Shown piece after piece: positions 1 to 9,034 of a stretch of DNA of 41,214 nt (position 1 is the stretch's first letter; each line of letters starts with the position of its first letter). The DNA comes from Oligoflexia bacterium (GTDB lineage Bacteria; Bdellovibrionota; Bacteriovoracia; Bacteriovoracales; Bacteriovoracaceae). Under the pieces are notes generated by a model, which worked only from the letters and a program-made list of their open reading frames with translations, was not told the origin of the DNA and searched no databases. Both the position numbers and the translations under genes were made by a program. Location of the stretch: NCBI GenBank assembly GCA_015232355.1, contig JADFZW010000013.1, forward strand, positions 1 through 41,214. Reading direction: 5' to 3'.

Positions 1-385
1 CAACCATTCCAAAAATACTTCTGCTTTTGTTTTCAGATGATCCATAGGAAGAATTTATAAATTTACCATCCAAAGATATAATTTCACCAGGAAGTACATC
101 TACATTATCTTTAACCCAAGCAAAGAACGCCTGTTGCAGTTCTTTTGGGTCTATGATTGATCATACTCTTCCTATCGTATCATGCGAAGGGATTCCATTT
201 TTTAATTCTAAAAATTTTTTTAAAAAATTAATTTTTAATTTTCCGAAGGATTCAATTTCAGCAAAGGATTCACATGAACAGATAATTCCACAAACAGAGA
301 GAACTACTATATCTATCAATGCATGTTTTTTAGTTCTGTTAATTCTAGGATCATTGATAATTGAAAAATTCTGTAATATCGATGC
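1..385 (-). pseudogene. ISAs1-family transposase, N-terminal part, frameshifted and cut by the window edge
   Basis: The minus strand reads through typical N-terminal blocks of ISAs1 (H-repeat) transposases: NDPRINRTKKHALIDI near 350-300, then CGIICS, then GIPSHDTIGRV near 195-163. The reading frame then meets a TGA at 161-163. The protein resumes in another frame as DPKELQQAFFAWVKDN and GEIISLDGKFINSSYGS, which is the segment around the first catalytic Asp (IxxDGK). At least one frameshift near 160-165 therefore breaks the gene, and no clear start codon is visible near 385. The catalytic C-terminal part would lie before base 1. The plus-strand open frame over 153-449 is only the antisense of this remnant. 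Confidence 0.75.
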
Positions 386-427
386 TCACACCAGAAAACA
401 AAGCAAATTTAAAAAAAATATTTTTAT

Positions 428-730
428 GGTAAATTTCCAGCATGGTTAGAAAGAGAAGAAAAGATAATACCCTTAAAAGAAGGAGAGAGTTGTTCTGATT
501 ACGACGGAACTCCATTACCTGTTATTGGGAAAGAGATTACAGAAAAACTTGATTACACTCCCGGCAAATTTAAAGTGATGGTTTATAAAAAGTTGAAATA
601 TGGTTTACCGGAAAGAGCAGAATTTAAAACTGCTTCAATGCCACCATTGGTATTACCTAATAGTTATGCTTTACCATCTGTATTTGCAGAGGTTATCTCC
701 AATAAATTTTGGATCAATCGGAATTGGTGA
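428..730 (+). pseudogene. IS66-family transposase (TnpC) N-terminal fragment
   Basis: This stretch reads from GKFPAWLEREEKIIPLKEGE through TPLPVIGKEITEKLDYTPGK to PPLVLPNSYALPSVFAEVIS and NKFW, ending in TGA at 728-730. It matches the segment of IS66 TnpC after the N-terminal coiled coil, where a block like 'IGEEVTERLEYxPxxxxV' precedes a zinc-ribbon-like part and the start of the DDE core. No start codon is present in frame, because the left end joins the ISAs1 remnant. The right end stops before the catalytic core. The expected Cys pairs of the central segment are absent, so the fragment is decayed. A C-terminal IS66 fragment in the same orientation lies at 18798-19262. Confidence 0.7.
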
Positions 731-1342
731 TAACTTTTTCAAGTGTTGTTGTTAGTACTGTTAGTGTTTTGAAAGGACTTGCTGGAGCCTGAAAATCTAA
801 AATTAAAATTCTATCATTGCGCTTTTCGAATTCAACTCTTTCTAACAAATAAAAACCTATCTTATACATCCATAAACTAATAGTGGCATATGAAGGTGGT
901 TTCTCAATGATATCCAATTTATTATTTATGATATTCATTATTCTTGAAGATTCCCTAAAACCAGCACCCATCTCGACTATTAATTTATATGTAAGTTAAA
1001 TTGTTTGTGTTGAACAATAGTGGCGCCAAGGTCTGTCGATATTATCAATTACTGCAAATTTCGTGTTTGTAATTTTATTTTTTTTTAAATCGAAGTATTT
1101 CTTCTTCTTTCCTTCTCAATTCTCTTTCTATTCCTTTTAATTTTTCAGTTTGTCGATCTAATTCAATTTCTTGATCTTGTGCTTTTTTCTTCCAATTATC
1201 ACGGCTTATTGTAAGATCACGAATTTTTACTCTATAGTACCTTTATTTCATCCATTGCCTTCTTGTATTTTTCCTTAATAATATCCCTACTTTTTTTGAA
1301 AATTTTAGTTAACCGAGCATTTGAACTTTTAAACCCCTTCAT
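714..1342 (-). pseudogene. Broken transposase of an unclassified family (N-terminal coiled coil plus conserved block)
   Basis: On the minus strand a start at 1342 gives a short Lys-rich segment ending in a stop. A second frame then gives KIRDLTISRDNWKKKAQDQE and a long charged coiled coil. A third frame gives MGAGFRESSRIMNIINNKLD, PPSYATISLWMYKIGFYLLE and DRILILDFQ. This order (wK-rich coiled coil, 'GxGFR..R' helix, 'PS..Ti..W..r.Gly.L', then a hydrophobic 'D' strand) is one I associate with a group of DDE-type transposases, but I cannot name the IS family. At least two frameshifts and the missing C-terminal half make it a pseudogene. Its 3' end overlaps the IS66 remnant by 17 bases. Confidence 0.5.
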
Positions 1343-1779
1343 TATATTTTCCCCACTTAATCGTACTCATCTCTGGTAAGTAAAATAATAATGTCAGTTT
1401 TTTTATTTGAATGCAATATTATTGTTGATTTGTTTAGTACAATGGATCCAAAAAATGTATGTACACATAATCGACATGAATAATTCTTGTTTTTTTATTT
1501 AAAATGCACCCTCTATTTAACAGCTAAGTGCGGGGCCGTAGACTCGTGGCCGCATTTTCATAGGGAGAATGCAAATTTAGATGTGTTTGCTGTGCGTCTG
1601 GGCGAGTGAAATGAAAATGAAATCTATTGCTTGCTGTTTCAAGCAGGGATGGGAAGGTTTGTTGTTAATTTTAAGTTAATTATTGCAGATTATGTTTCGT
1701 AATCGCTGCAAAGCTTCTAGACTATTAAGAATAATAGGGAGATATTTTAATCTTAATTCTGGCTTAATAGGAGATTTGT
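1343..1779. other. Non-coding stretch upstream of the first polysaccharide genes
   Basis: I see no gene in these 437 bases. A G+C-rich patch at 1529-1554 forms a hairpin (TGCGG at 1529-1533 pairing with CCGCA at 1550-1554) followed by ATTTT. It could be a weak terminator or a remnant of a mobile-element end. Just before the next gene, AGGAGA at 1769-1774 is a good ribosome binding site. I did not find a JUMPstart/ops element, which often precedes polysaccharide operons. Confidence 0.5.
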
Positions 1780-2538
1780 TTGGTAGAAGGTAGAGAAGTT
1801 ATATTACGAAACGTATGTAAACAAGGTAGAGGGATGACTTGTAAAAATTGGTATGATAAATCTTATGAAAAGCATGGATTTTCTGCTCAAAGACTTTATC
1901 CCAATGAAGAGTTCTTAAGATTTTTGGGAAGAAATTTTTTTAAAATTCCATTTGGATATAGAAAAAATATTAAACTATTGGAGGTTGGCTGTGGGAGCGG
2001 TGCAAATCTATGGGCTGCTGCCCGAGAAGGATTTGATTGCTATGGAATTGATTTTTCGAAAAACTCTATCGAGTTATGTACTCAAATGCTTAATAAATGG
2101 AATACGTCTGCAAACCTTTATGTAGGAGACATGAAGGACCTTCCTTACAATGAAAATTATTTTGATATAATTGTTGATATTTTTTCCTCATATTGTTTGT
2201 CATCACAAGATTTTATAAGTTTTCTTACTTCTGTAAAGAAAGTATTAAAACCAAAAGGAATGTTCTTTTCATACCATCCTTCCACTGAGTCGGATGCTTT
2301 TATAAACTATCATCCTACAAATAAAATAGATGAATGGACTCTCGACGGAATAAAGAGAAAAGATTCGCCATACGTTGGTAATGATTACCCTATTCGCTTC
2401 ATTAGTCCTCAACAATACCAAAACATCCTAGAATTATTAGAATTAAAAATGCATGAATTGGAAATTGTTGATCGAAGCTATAATAAAATGTCAGAAAAAT
2501 TTCAGTTTGTTGTGATTAGTGCCTACAAATCTTATTGA
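1780..2538 (+). CDS. Class I SAM-dependent methyltransferase
   Basis: The product is a 252-residue Rossmann-fold methyltransferase. Motif I is LLEVGCGSGANLWAA near residues 67-80, followed by the acidic strand end CYGIDFSKNS and the motif around NLYVGDMKDLPYNENYFDII. The substrate is unknown. Its place just ahead of a transferase and a sugar aminotransferase suggests O- or N-methylation of a surface-glycan sugar, which is inference. The TTG at 1780 is chosen as start because AGGAGA lies five bases upstream. An ATG at 1834 (MTCKNWYDKSYEKHG) has a weaker AAGG upstream and would give a product 18 residues shorter, which also fits the family well. Confidence 0.8.
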   Translation: MVEGREVILRNVCKQGRGMTCKNWYDKSYEKHGFSAQRLYPNEEFLRFLGRNFFKIPFGYRKNIKLLEVGCGSGANLWAAAREGFDCYGIDFSKNSIELCTQMLNKWNTSANLYVGDMKDLPYNENYFDIIVDIFSSYCLSSQDFISFLTSVKKVLKPKGMFFSYHPSTESDAFINYHPTNKIDEWTLDGIKRKDSPYVGNDYPIRFISPQQYQNILELLELKMHELEIVDRSYNKMSEKFQFVVISAYKSY

Positions 2539-2562
2539 GTTTAATTTTAATGTAAATTAAAA

Positions 2563-4314
2563 ATGGTTAAAGAATTAGTATTAACAGGTATAAAAGATTT
2601 ATGGCCAAAACCAGAAGATGAGAAGCGTTGCATATTTTTAGGTCCATGGTGTTTTACCAATAATCCTGCTCACCAATTTTTTGAATACCCTCAATATGAA
2701 ATTGCACAAACACCTTGGGATTCATTATCCGATATCGTTCAACAAGAAAAAATTATCAATAAATTTATAGATAAACTAATTCCCATTCTGTCAAACAAAT
2801 TGGATGAATTGCTTGATGTAGAAATGAGGGATGCTTATTGGAGATATGCTACCAGTGGATGGATTGCCCATTTTGTTGCCGCCATTTGCGATCGCTATTC
2901 TAGATTAAAATATTTTGATGATAAGAGGGAAAACTTCTCTAAAGTAAAAGTAAAAATTTTAGGATCTTTAACCTTATCTGAATATGAAAAAATTAATTTA
3001 TTTGATTTATATCATGATCACTATGCAAACTTGATACTAATGTCTGATATATTGAGACACGAAAATTGGAAATCCTTAAATTTAGTTGAAACGAAAATAG
3101 AGAAAGACAACTCAACAAAATGTAACACAATCTCATGGCATAGAAAAATTCTTAAATCTATCTACTACGGATCAGAACGTTTGATTAAATCCCAAACTTG
3201 CTTAGGTAATGTTTATGGATTGTCTCTTTGGGATAATATCCGTCTAGCTTTACTCATTGATCCCTTTGTATTTTTAAAAAAAAGAAAATTTATTTTTAAA
3301 AAAAATAATATAAGCTCTGATATCAGATCTAAATTGAAATTTGATTGTTATGAAAATAACCTTGAAAAAATTGTGTGCAATTTATTACCAAAATATATCC
3401 CTGATAATCTTCTTTCTGTTTGTAGGTACACGGGCAACAAAATAAAGATATTTTTTTCATTTGGCTCTCTATATGATATCGACGAACGTCACAAGCTTGC
3501 AGCAATACTAGCTAGTGGTGGTAAAATAATGGGAGCTCAGCACGGAGGTATTTATGGTCAGTTAGCAACTAGCCAATATTCAAGGGTTGAATATGACACT
3601 TGCCACCAATTCATTAATTGGGGCTGGTCAACTCATTTAGGATACCAAAGTAGCAAATTTATAAATTTGCCATCTCCTCTAATTTCTAAATTAGTAAAAA
3701 AATATAAGAATAGAACAATAAAAAATAGCTGCTTGCTCTATGTTACATCTATTGGAGAAACCTATTTTTCAAGATTTACAACATCTTTATTACCAGAACA
3801 AAAATTTAATTACGTGGAAAGAAAGATTTTATTCATAAAATTTTTAGAGAACCACATATTGAATAAATTTACCTATCGTCCATATTTTTATGATCCTGGT
3901 AACAATGAAATTGAATTTATACAAAATCAAATTGGTTTCAACTTAAAGTTGTTATTAGGCGGAAATATTTATAAATTGATGCATAAATATAAAATAATAA
4001 TTTTCGATCATCCATTTACAGGGTATTTAATTAGATTGGCAGTTAATATGCCGATGGTACTTTGTTATGATAGAAATCACTTTTTAATGTCTGAAGAAGC
4101 CGATCAAGATATGAATGAGTTAAGGAAAGTTAATGTCGTTTTTGATGATCCAAAAGATGCGGCAGCACATATAAATAAAGTGCACTCCAATATCGATCTT
4201 TGGTGGTCAAGTCAACAAGTACAAGACGCTATTAAAATTCATGTGAGGAAATATGCATTGAATTCATCTCGATGGTTTGAAGATTGGAAAAATTTTATTC
4301 GCGGCATGATATGA
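2563..4314 (+). CDS. LIC12162-family putative transferase (O-antigen type cluster)
   Basis: The 583-residue product carries the signature blocks I associate with the LIC12162 (TIGR04331) putative transferase family of O-antigen-type gene clusters. These are FLGPWCF near the N terminus, a central IMGAQHGGIYG block near residues 322-332, INWGWSTH shortly after, and a C-terminal IIFDHPFTGYLIRLAVNMP segment. The length is normal, since family members are close to 600 residues. The reaction is not known, though the architecture recalls CDP-glycerol or glycosyltransferase folds. The gene starts 24 bases after the methyltransferase stop without a clear Shine-Dalgarno sequence, so the two are probably co-transcribed. 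The neighbours support a role in glycan assembly. Confidence 0.75.
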   Translation: MVKELVLTGIKDLWPKPEDEKRCIFLGPWCFTNNPAHQFFEYPQYEIAQTPWDSLSDIVQQEKIINKFIDKLIPILSNKLDELLDVEMRDAYWRYATSGWIAHFVAAICDRYSRLKYFDDKRENFSKVKVKILGSLTLSEYEKINLFDLYHDHYANLILMSDILRHENWKSLNLVETKIEKDNSTKCNTISWHRKILKSIYYGSERLIKSQTCLGNVYGLSLWDNIRLALLIDPFVFLKKRKFIFKKNNISSDIRSKLKFDCYENNLEKIVCNLLPKYIPDNLLSVCRYTGNKIKIFFSFGSLYDIDERHKLAAILASGGKIMGAQHGGIYGQLATSQYSRVEYDTCHQFINWGWSTHLGYQSSKFINLPSPLISKLVKKYKNRTIKNSCLLYVTSIGETYFSRFTTSLLPEQKFNYVERKILFIKFLENHILNKFTYRPYFYDPGNNEIEFIQNQIGFNLKLLLGGNIYKLMHKYKIIIFDHPFTGYLIRLAVNMPMVLCYDRNHFLMSEEADQDMNELRKVNVVFDDPKDAAAHINKVHSNIDLWWSSQQVQDAIKIHVRKYALNSSRWFEDWKNFIRGMI

Positions 4315-4376
4315 TTGTACTATTTTTTAACTTGGTTTGTGAATTATCGTAATAACGGAATAATAGGAGATAAAAA

Positions 4377-5510
4377 ATGATTCAAGTATCAAAGCCATTT
4401 ATTGGAATAAATGAGCTGAGCGAAATTGAAAAAGTTTTTCAAAGCGGTTGGCTTGGGATGGGCGCATGGGTAAAAACTTTTGAAGATAAAATTTGTTCTT
4501 ACATTGGCTCAAGAGAATGTATCGCTACAAACACTGGTACCAACGCACTTCACTTAGCTCTAGATATTTTAGACCTCAAACCAGGTGATGAAGTTATTGT
4601 ACCATCCCTAACCTTTATTGCAACAATACAAGCAATAATACAAGCAAGAGGTACTCCTGTATTTTGTGATGTCGAACCAACAACTCTTAATATCAACATT
4701 GAAGATTTAAAAAGCAAAATTACTACTAAAACAAAAGCTGTGGTGCCAGTACATTACAGAGGCTTTCCATGTAACATGGAAAAGTTGTTGTCATTATCCA
4801 ATGAACATAAATTTATTGTTGTCGAAGATGCGGCTCATGCATTTGGCTCAAAATATCGCTTTCAAGATGAGAGACTCGCTCCGATTGGAAGTTTCGGACA
4901 TTTAACTTGTTTTAGCTTTGATCCGATAAAAGTTGTAACTTGTGGTGAAGGAGGGGCTGTTTGTACTAATAACAGCGAGTGGGCAGAACGAATACGTAAA
5001 AAAAGAATTCTTGGTATCGACAAGGATACATGGAGTAGATATAAAAATGAAAGGAGTTGGTTTTACGACGTAGTTGAATGTGGGTATAGACATCATATGA
5101 GCAATATAAATGCGGCCATAGGATGTAAACAATTAGAACAAATTGAAACTTTTATCCTTAGGCGAAATGAAATTTGTAAAAAATACGACCAAGCATTTAG
5201 CGGTGATCTTTTTAAAGATAAGATTGTGACTCTTTATTCTGATTATGATCAAATGGCCACTTTTACCTATATCGTTCGTGTTTTAAATAATACTCGATCG
5301 GCGCTGATGAATTTTTTAAATTCCAAAGGTATTTCTACAGGTGTTCACTACATTCCTTGTCATACGCAAACTATCTGTAAAAATTTTCGTAGTGAAAATT
5401 TAATAGAAACAAATAATATCTCTGATGAAATACTTACATTACCTCTACATTACGGGTTATCTGATCAAGAGATAGATCAAATTATCCAATCACTAAAAAA
5501 ATTCTGGTAA
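4377..5510 (+). CDS. DegT/DnrJ/EryC1/StrS-family sugar aminotransferase
   Basis: The 377-residue product is a full-length PLP-dependent aminotransferase of the family that aminates nucleotide-activated keto-sugars. It shows the cofactor-phosphate region NTGTNALHLAL, the strand GDEVIVPSLTFIATI, the Asp-containing VVEDAAHAFGS that contacts the pyridine nitrogen, and CFSFDPIKVVTCGEGG, whose Lys is the expected Schiff-base residue. AGGAG at 4365-4369, seven bases before the ATG, supports the start. It probably supplies an amino sugar precursor for the glycan. The exact sugar (perosamine, bacillosamine, viosamine type) cannot be told from the sequence, and no matching dehydratase lies within the window. 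Confidence 0.9.
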   Translation: MIQVSKPFIGINELSEIEKVFQSGWLGMGAWVKTFEDKICSYIGSRECIATNTGTNALHLALDILDLKPGDEVIVPSLTFIATIQAIIQARGTPVFCDVEPTTLNINIEDLKSKITTKTKAVVPVHYRGFPCNMEKLLSLSNEHKFIVVEDAAHAFGSKYRFQDERLAPIGSFGHLTCFSFDPIKVVTCGEGGAVCTNNSEWAERIRKKRILGIDKDTWSRYKNERSWFYDVVECGYRHHMSNINAAIGCKQLEQIETFILRRNEICKKYDQAFSGDLFKDKIVTLYSDYDQMATFTYIVRVLNNTRSALMNFLNSKGISTGVHYIPCHTQTICKNFRSENLIETNNISDEILTLPLHYGLSDQEIDQIIQSLKKFW

Positions 5511-6207
5511 TTTAAACTCCTCAATTCCATCGGTTTTTTTAACTATCTCTCTCTGATAAGTAATCCTATTTACCCGAATTTGACCCCGATTTTATACACT
5601 AGTCTTTGACTTCCCATCCTGTAACGGAGAAAATTATTACTTATTCACATAACGATTTTATTATACTCAAATAAAAATAAATAAACATAATAACATAATT
5701 TTTACACTCTAAGTTTCTGCTATGAAAATAGCAGATTATTAAAACCCATATTTTTAACAAGTTGCTCTGGTAATTACTACAAATATCATTTTTATAATCT
5801 AAAGCCAAATTAATCCACGGCCCAGTTAGAATTCCATAATTATAAAACAATGCGGGCCTATACACCTTTAAAGCATTTCTCTTCTATTGTTGAATGCGTG
5901 CTTAGTAACAATTAAAATTTTAAAAATTATCTTATTGCCTTCTAGGTGGATGAAATGAATTAAATTTTGAATATTCTTTTTAAGGAAAAAGAATATCGAA
6001 TTGCTCTGTTGAATTTTGTTGTAACAGAGAAAATTGTATACAGGGATGTGTACTCCCATAAAAGAACATGGGCGCTATCGCATACAAAGGCAATGGAAAT
6101 GGCATACTCTGTTCGATGGTTTAAGACCAGAATGAAACAAACAACATTTTCGGATAAGAAATTGGAGCACTGGTTTCCAATTGGAAAGTGGATTAAACTA
6201 TCATGAA
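5511..6207. other. Degraded stretch without a recognisable gene
   Basis: Nearly 700 bases lack a gene I can recognise. Short open frames occur on both strands but have no start signals or known motifs. The plus-strand frame over 5967-6206 ends just before the intron domain V with TFSDKKLEHWFPIGKWIKLS. The second intron copy carries a very similar stretch before its own domain V, FSDRKLLHWFPVKKW. This conserved tail may be the end of an intron-encoded protein or conserved domain IV RNA. An imperfect 16-base direct repeat, TGTAACRGAGAAAATT, occurs at 5620-5635 and 6020-6035. Confidence 0.5.
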
Positions 6208-6292
6208 GAGCCGTATACGGACCCGTTCGTACGGTTCTGTGAGATGACGAAAGTAGTGGAAACGCAAGTTTTCACTGCTTCTCCTACTCGAT
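6208..6292 (+). mobile_element. Group II intron 3' end (domain V and domain VI)
   Basis: The 31 bases at 6208-6238 have the form of group II intron domain V: GAGCCGTA pairs with TACGGTTC, with a short upper stem and a two-base 3' bulge between. Domain VI follows at 6255-6275 as a hairpin with a GCAA tetraloop (AGTGGAAAC / GTTTTCACT). The intron seems to end with CTCCTACTCGAT at 6281-6292, a sequence also found in the second copy. No GTGYG 5' boundary, no early domains and no reverse transcriptase are visible upstream. This is therefore a 5'-truncated remnant, unable to splice by itself. Confidence 0.75.
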
Positions 6293-6500
6293 TCGGCCAT
6301 CAAATAATGTACTTATTCTCAGTCATATTCGCTACATATTCGTATCAAGTTAGTTGGCAAAATATCAGACTTAAATACTTTTCAATTATTCATTTTCTAA
6401 TCTATGATAATGAGTAAAACACTTTGATGCCGCATGAATAGTGTTCTGGTATGGATTGATTTAAAAAATGGTTATTCAATAAGTCCCCAAGAATCAAACT

Positions 6501-7338
6501 ATGATTGTTGTTTTCTCAGAGGAGGCATTTAAGAATGAAGTTAACACTGTAAAGATAATGCTTCAAAAAAAAGAAGAGATTTTAAAAAGTGCTTTGAAGA
6601 AATTTGAAAAAGAATTATATTATTGTAAGAAAGATGCAGAGAAATCCTTTGATAAATTTGCAAAGAAACATCCGATGTTTATTTTAACAAGCGATATTGT
6701 TAGACTAAAAGGCAAAATGGATGGAAAGAAAGGACGACCGAAAGAAGAGGATAAAGTATTCAAGGGATTTAGTGTAAAAATTGAATATAGCAAAAATGAC
6801 AAAAAGGTTATAAAACATGAAAATGCAAGAGGAAAATTTATTTTAGGTACTAATGATTTTGATTTAACTGAATTACCAAATGAAATGATATTAAGTGAAT
6901 ATAAAAATCAGTCGAAGACAGAGGGATCTTTTCGATTTTTAAAAGACCCATCATTTTTTGCAAGTGAAGTGTGTCTAAAAAAACCAGAGCAAGTACAAGC
7001 ATTTAATGTTTGTGATGGGATTGTGTTTAATGATATATAATGTTGGTCAATATCATTTAAGAAAAATTTTAGAGGAGACTAAAGAAACTGTTCCTAATCA
7101 ACTAGGGAAAGGAACTCAACGGCCAACACTAAAATGGATTTTTCAATGTTTTAGAAGTTTGGCAGTCGTAAAAATAGTAGATGCCGATAATTCAGTTATA
7201 AAGGAATTTATTGCAAACATAACAGAATTGCATAAAAAAGTTATTAGCTTGTTTGGTGAAACAGCAATGCATATATATGGTTTTGATAATAATAAAAAAT
7301 CCGGAAAATTATTAGATCACAAATTGTTACTCAATTAA
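6501..7338 (+). pseudogene. IS1634-family transposase remnant, 5'-truncated and frameshifted
   Basis: Two overlapping frames together spell the C-terminal half of an IS1634-type transposase. The first (6501-7040) contains ALKKFEKELYYCKKDA, GKKGRPK, ARGKFILGTNDFDLTEL, MILSEYKNQSKTEGSFRFLK and DPSFFASEVCLKKPEQVQAF. The second (7006-7338) continues with VMGLCLMIYNVGQYHLRKIL and VPNQLGKGTQRPTLKWIFQC. The frames differ, so a frameshift lies near 7005-7025. The N-terminal DUF4277-like part and the first catalytic Asp are missing, because upstream sequence has stops in frame. The element is inactive. Confidence 0.8.
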
Positions 7339-7593
7339 TTTTTCGGTATTAAAAAAACAACCATTCTTAAAAAAAAATCCATGACCAATGATGGGTATAT
7401 TGTGGTTTGTATTTTTTATTGGCCATAAATGTAAACAGAGAGGTTTTCAACTATTGAATTTTTTGATTTGTATGCAAACTGATGTTTTTGATGTTGAATC
7501 TTAGTAGCTGAAAATTATATTATATTGTCAAATAAAACTTTTACGGAATGTCGGATACATTATGCTAACTAAAATCAGAAATTCAGCGACAAA

Positions 7594-8616
7594 GTGCGCG
7601 ATATTATAAATGAAAATATGAATGAAACTATTAACGAAAATATGAACAAGATAAACCTTACCCTTACAACTTCAGTAAAAAAAATTTCCGAAATATTTAA
7701 AGTAACTCCACAAGCAATCCATAAGTTGATAAAAGAATGCGGAATTATTTTTAAAAAAATTGGTGGTTCTGTGCGAATTACTTCGGATAATTTCCAAGAT
7801 ATTTTAAAAGCAAAAAACATCAAGAAACAAAAAATGATAATATGTTCTTCTTGTGTAAAGGGCGGAGTAGGAAAAACTACTCTAACCCATGGACTGGCAT
7901 CAATAATACCTTCATATGGACACAAAACTTTAGTTATCGATCTTGATAAACAATCAAATCTAACTTCTCACTTATCTATAATTCCATCTAATTTAAGTGT
8001 GGCTGCATTCGAATCTGATTTTGCCGGACAAACTGAAAATGTCGAACGATTTTTTAAAAACCTTTTAGCACCAATCGAAAATGATTTTGATGTAATCTGG
8101 TTTGATTGTCCACCAGCACTTGTAAAAGTGACCAGCGCTGCTCAAGCTTGTTCTGATTTGGTATTGATTCCGATAAATACAGATAAATTTTCTATGGACG
8201 GACTAGAGCTAACAATTGATAGCATTCTTACTCTAAATAAAAAGTTTGATGTTAATCCCGATATAAAAATTGTAATAAATAAATTCGATGCCAGACAAAA
8301 ATTAGCATTTCAAATAATTGGAGTTTTATTAAATGGCGATTATAAAAATTATTTTTCCAACACCTTCATAAGCATTTCAAAACAAATAGTCAATTGTATC
8401 GCAAATAAGAGCTGTCTGTGGGATCAAAAATACAAAGGGCTGACCCAAGACAATTCAACTGAATTAACGCAAGAGATTCTTGGTGCAAATAAATGGTCTT
8501 TGTTAAAAACGTTATCATCATCACTAACATCCTCATTGCCATCATTTGCTTTGAATAAACAAGATCTCCCACAAAACGATATAACACTAGCTAATTCTTC
8601 AATCAGCTATGTCTAA
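7594..8616 (+). CDS. ParA-family ATPase with N-terminal helix-turn-helix
   Basis: The 340-residue protein joins a predicted N-terminal DNA-binding helix-turn-helix (VKKISEIFKVTPQAIHKLIK, then a wing-like IGGSVRIT, residues about 29-66) to a deviant-Walker ATPase. The ATPase shows KGGVGKTT near residue 90, VIDLDKQSNLTS with the ParA-type D-x-D-x-Q, and DVIWFDCPP as Walker B. Such proteins drive segregation of plasmids, chromosomes or large complexes. The layout recalls plasmid ParA proteins that also bind DNA. GTG at 7594 has no convincing ribosome site, and ATGs at 7618 or 7642 are equally possible. It overlaps the next gene by eight bases. No canonical ParB or parS repeats are seen. Confidence 0.8.
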   Translation: MRDIINENMNETINENMNKINLTLTTSVKKISEIFKVTPQAIHKLIKECGIIFKKIGGSVRITSDNFQDILKAKNIKKQKMIICSSCVKGGVGKTTLTHGLASIIPSYGHKTLVIDLDKQSNLTSHLSIIPSNLSVAAFESDFAGQTENVERFFKNLLAPIENDFDVIWFDCPPALVKVTSAAQACSDLVLIPINTDKFSMDGLELTIDSILTLNKKFDVNPDIKIVINKFDARQKLAFQIIGVLLNGDYKNYFSNTFISISKQIVNCIANKSCLWDQKYKGLTQDNSTELTQEILGANKWSLLKTLSSSLTSSLPSFALNKQDLPQNDITLANSSISYV

Positions 8617-9034
8617 GAAAAAAAATCTTCTTGGCGGAATTTCTGCCTTACTGAAAACAAATAGAGGGAAAAATTTCAAGGATACTTCTTTTATTTGGTC
8701 TAATGAGGACATAGCTTCTGCTACTACTGTTGCTGCTTCTTCTACTACTAACTTCAATGATTGTACCGTTTTTGATAATACAATATTTGATAATCTAATG
8801 GTTTCGCTCTCGGATCCTCTTGCGTTTGTTATTTATATATTTTTATGGCGAGAGACTATTGGCCGTAAAAAAACCACTAAAGAAATTTCGTATAAAGAGA
8901 TTAGCAAATTAGTAGGGATTGAAGAAAATGTTGTGAAAGAAAAAGTGGAGTTGCTTGTGATCAAAAACATTATAAGAGCAACTCACACATCTGACTCTGA
9001 AATAATAACCTTTGAATTAGTAAACACATTATGA
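8609..9034 (+). CDS. Small protein with winged-helix-like C-terminal domain, partner of the ParA-like ATPase
   Basis: I do not recognise a family for this 141-residue protein. The N-terminal half is polar and Ser/Thr/Asn-rich, with a low-complexity TTVAASSTTNFND stretch. The C-terminal half (about residues 70-135) reads like a winged helix of replication or partition proteins: SLSDPLAFVIYIFLWRETIG, then EISYKEISKLVGIEENVVKE, then KVELLVIKNIIR. It overlaps the ParA gene by eight bases and the glycosyltransferase gene by four (ATGA), so translation of the three is probably coupled. A role as ParB-like partner or regulator is inference from position and from the ParA pairing. Confidence 0.6.
   Translation: MSKKKNLLGGISALLKTNRGKNFKDTSFIWSNEDIASATTVAASSTTNFNDCTVFDNTIFDNLMVSLSDPLAFVIYIFLWRETIGRKKTTKEISYKEISKLVGIEENVVKEKVELLVIKNIIRATHTSDSEIITFELVNTL

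Noticed and set aside
153..449. 98-residue plus-strand open frame
   Set aside because: It is the antisense of the ISAs1-type transposase remnant, whose conserved blocks read on the minus strand.
1343..1779. JUMPstart/ops element upstream of the polysaccharide genes
   Set aside because: No GGCGGTAGCGT-like core was found; the G+C-rich hairpin there has a different sequence.
5641..6059. Two minus-strand open frames of 74 and 63 residues
   Set aside because: They have no ribosome site, no recognisable motif and composition like the surrounding A+T-rich spacer.
6181..6417. 78-residue plus-strand open frame
   Set aside because: It runs through the intron domain V and VI hairpins, so the RNA structure explains the sequence better than a protein.
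7575..7925. 116-residue minus-strand open frame over the ParA start
   Set aside because: It is the antisense of the ParA-like gene; the plus strand carries clear Walker motifs.
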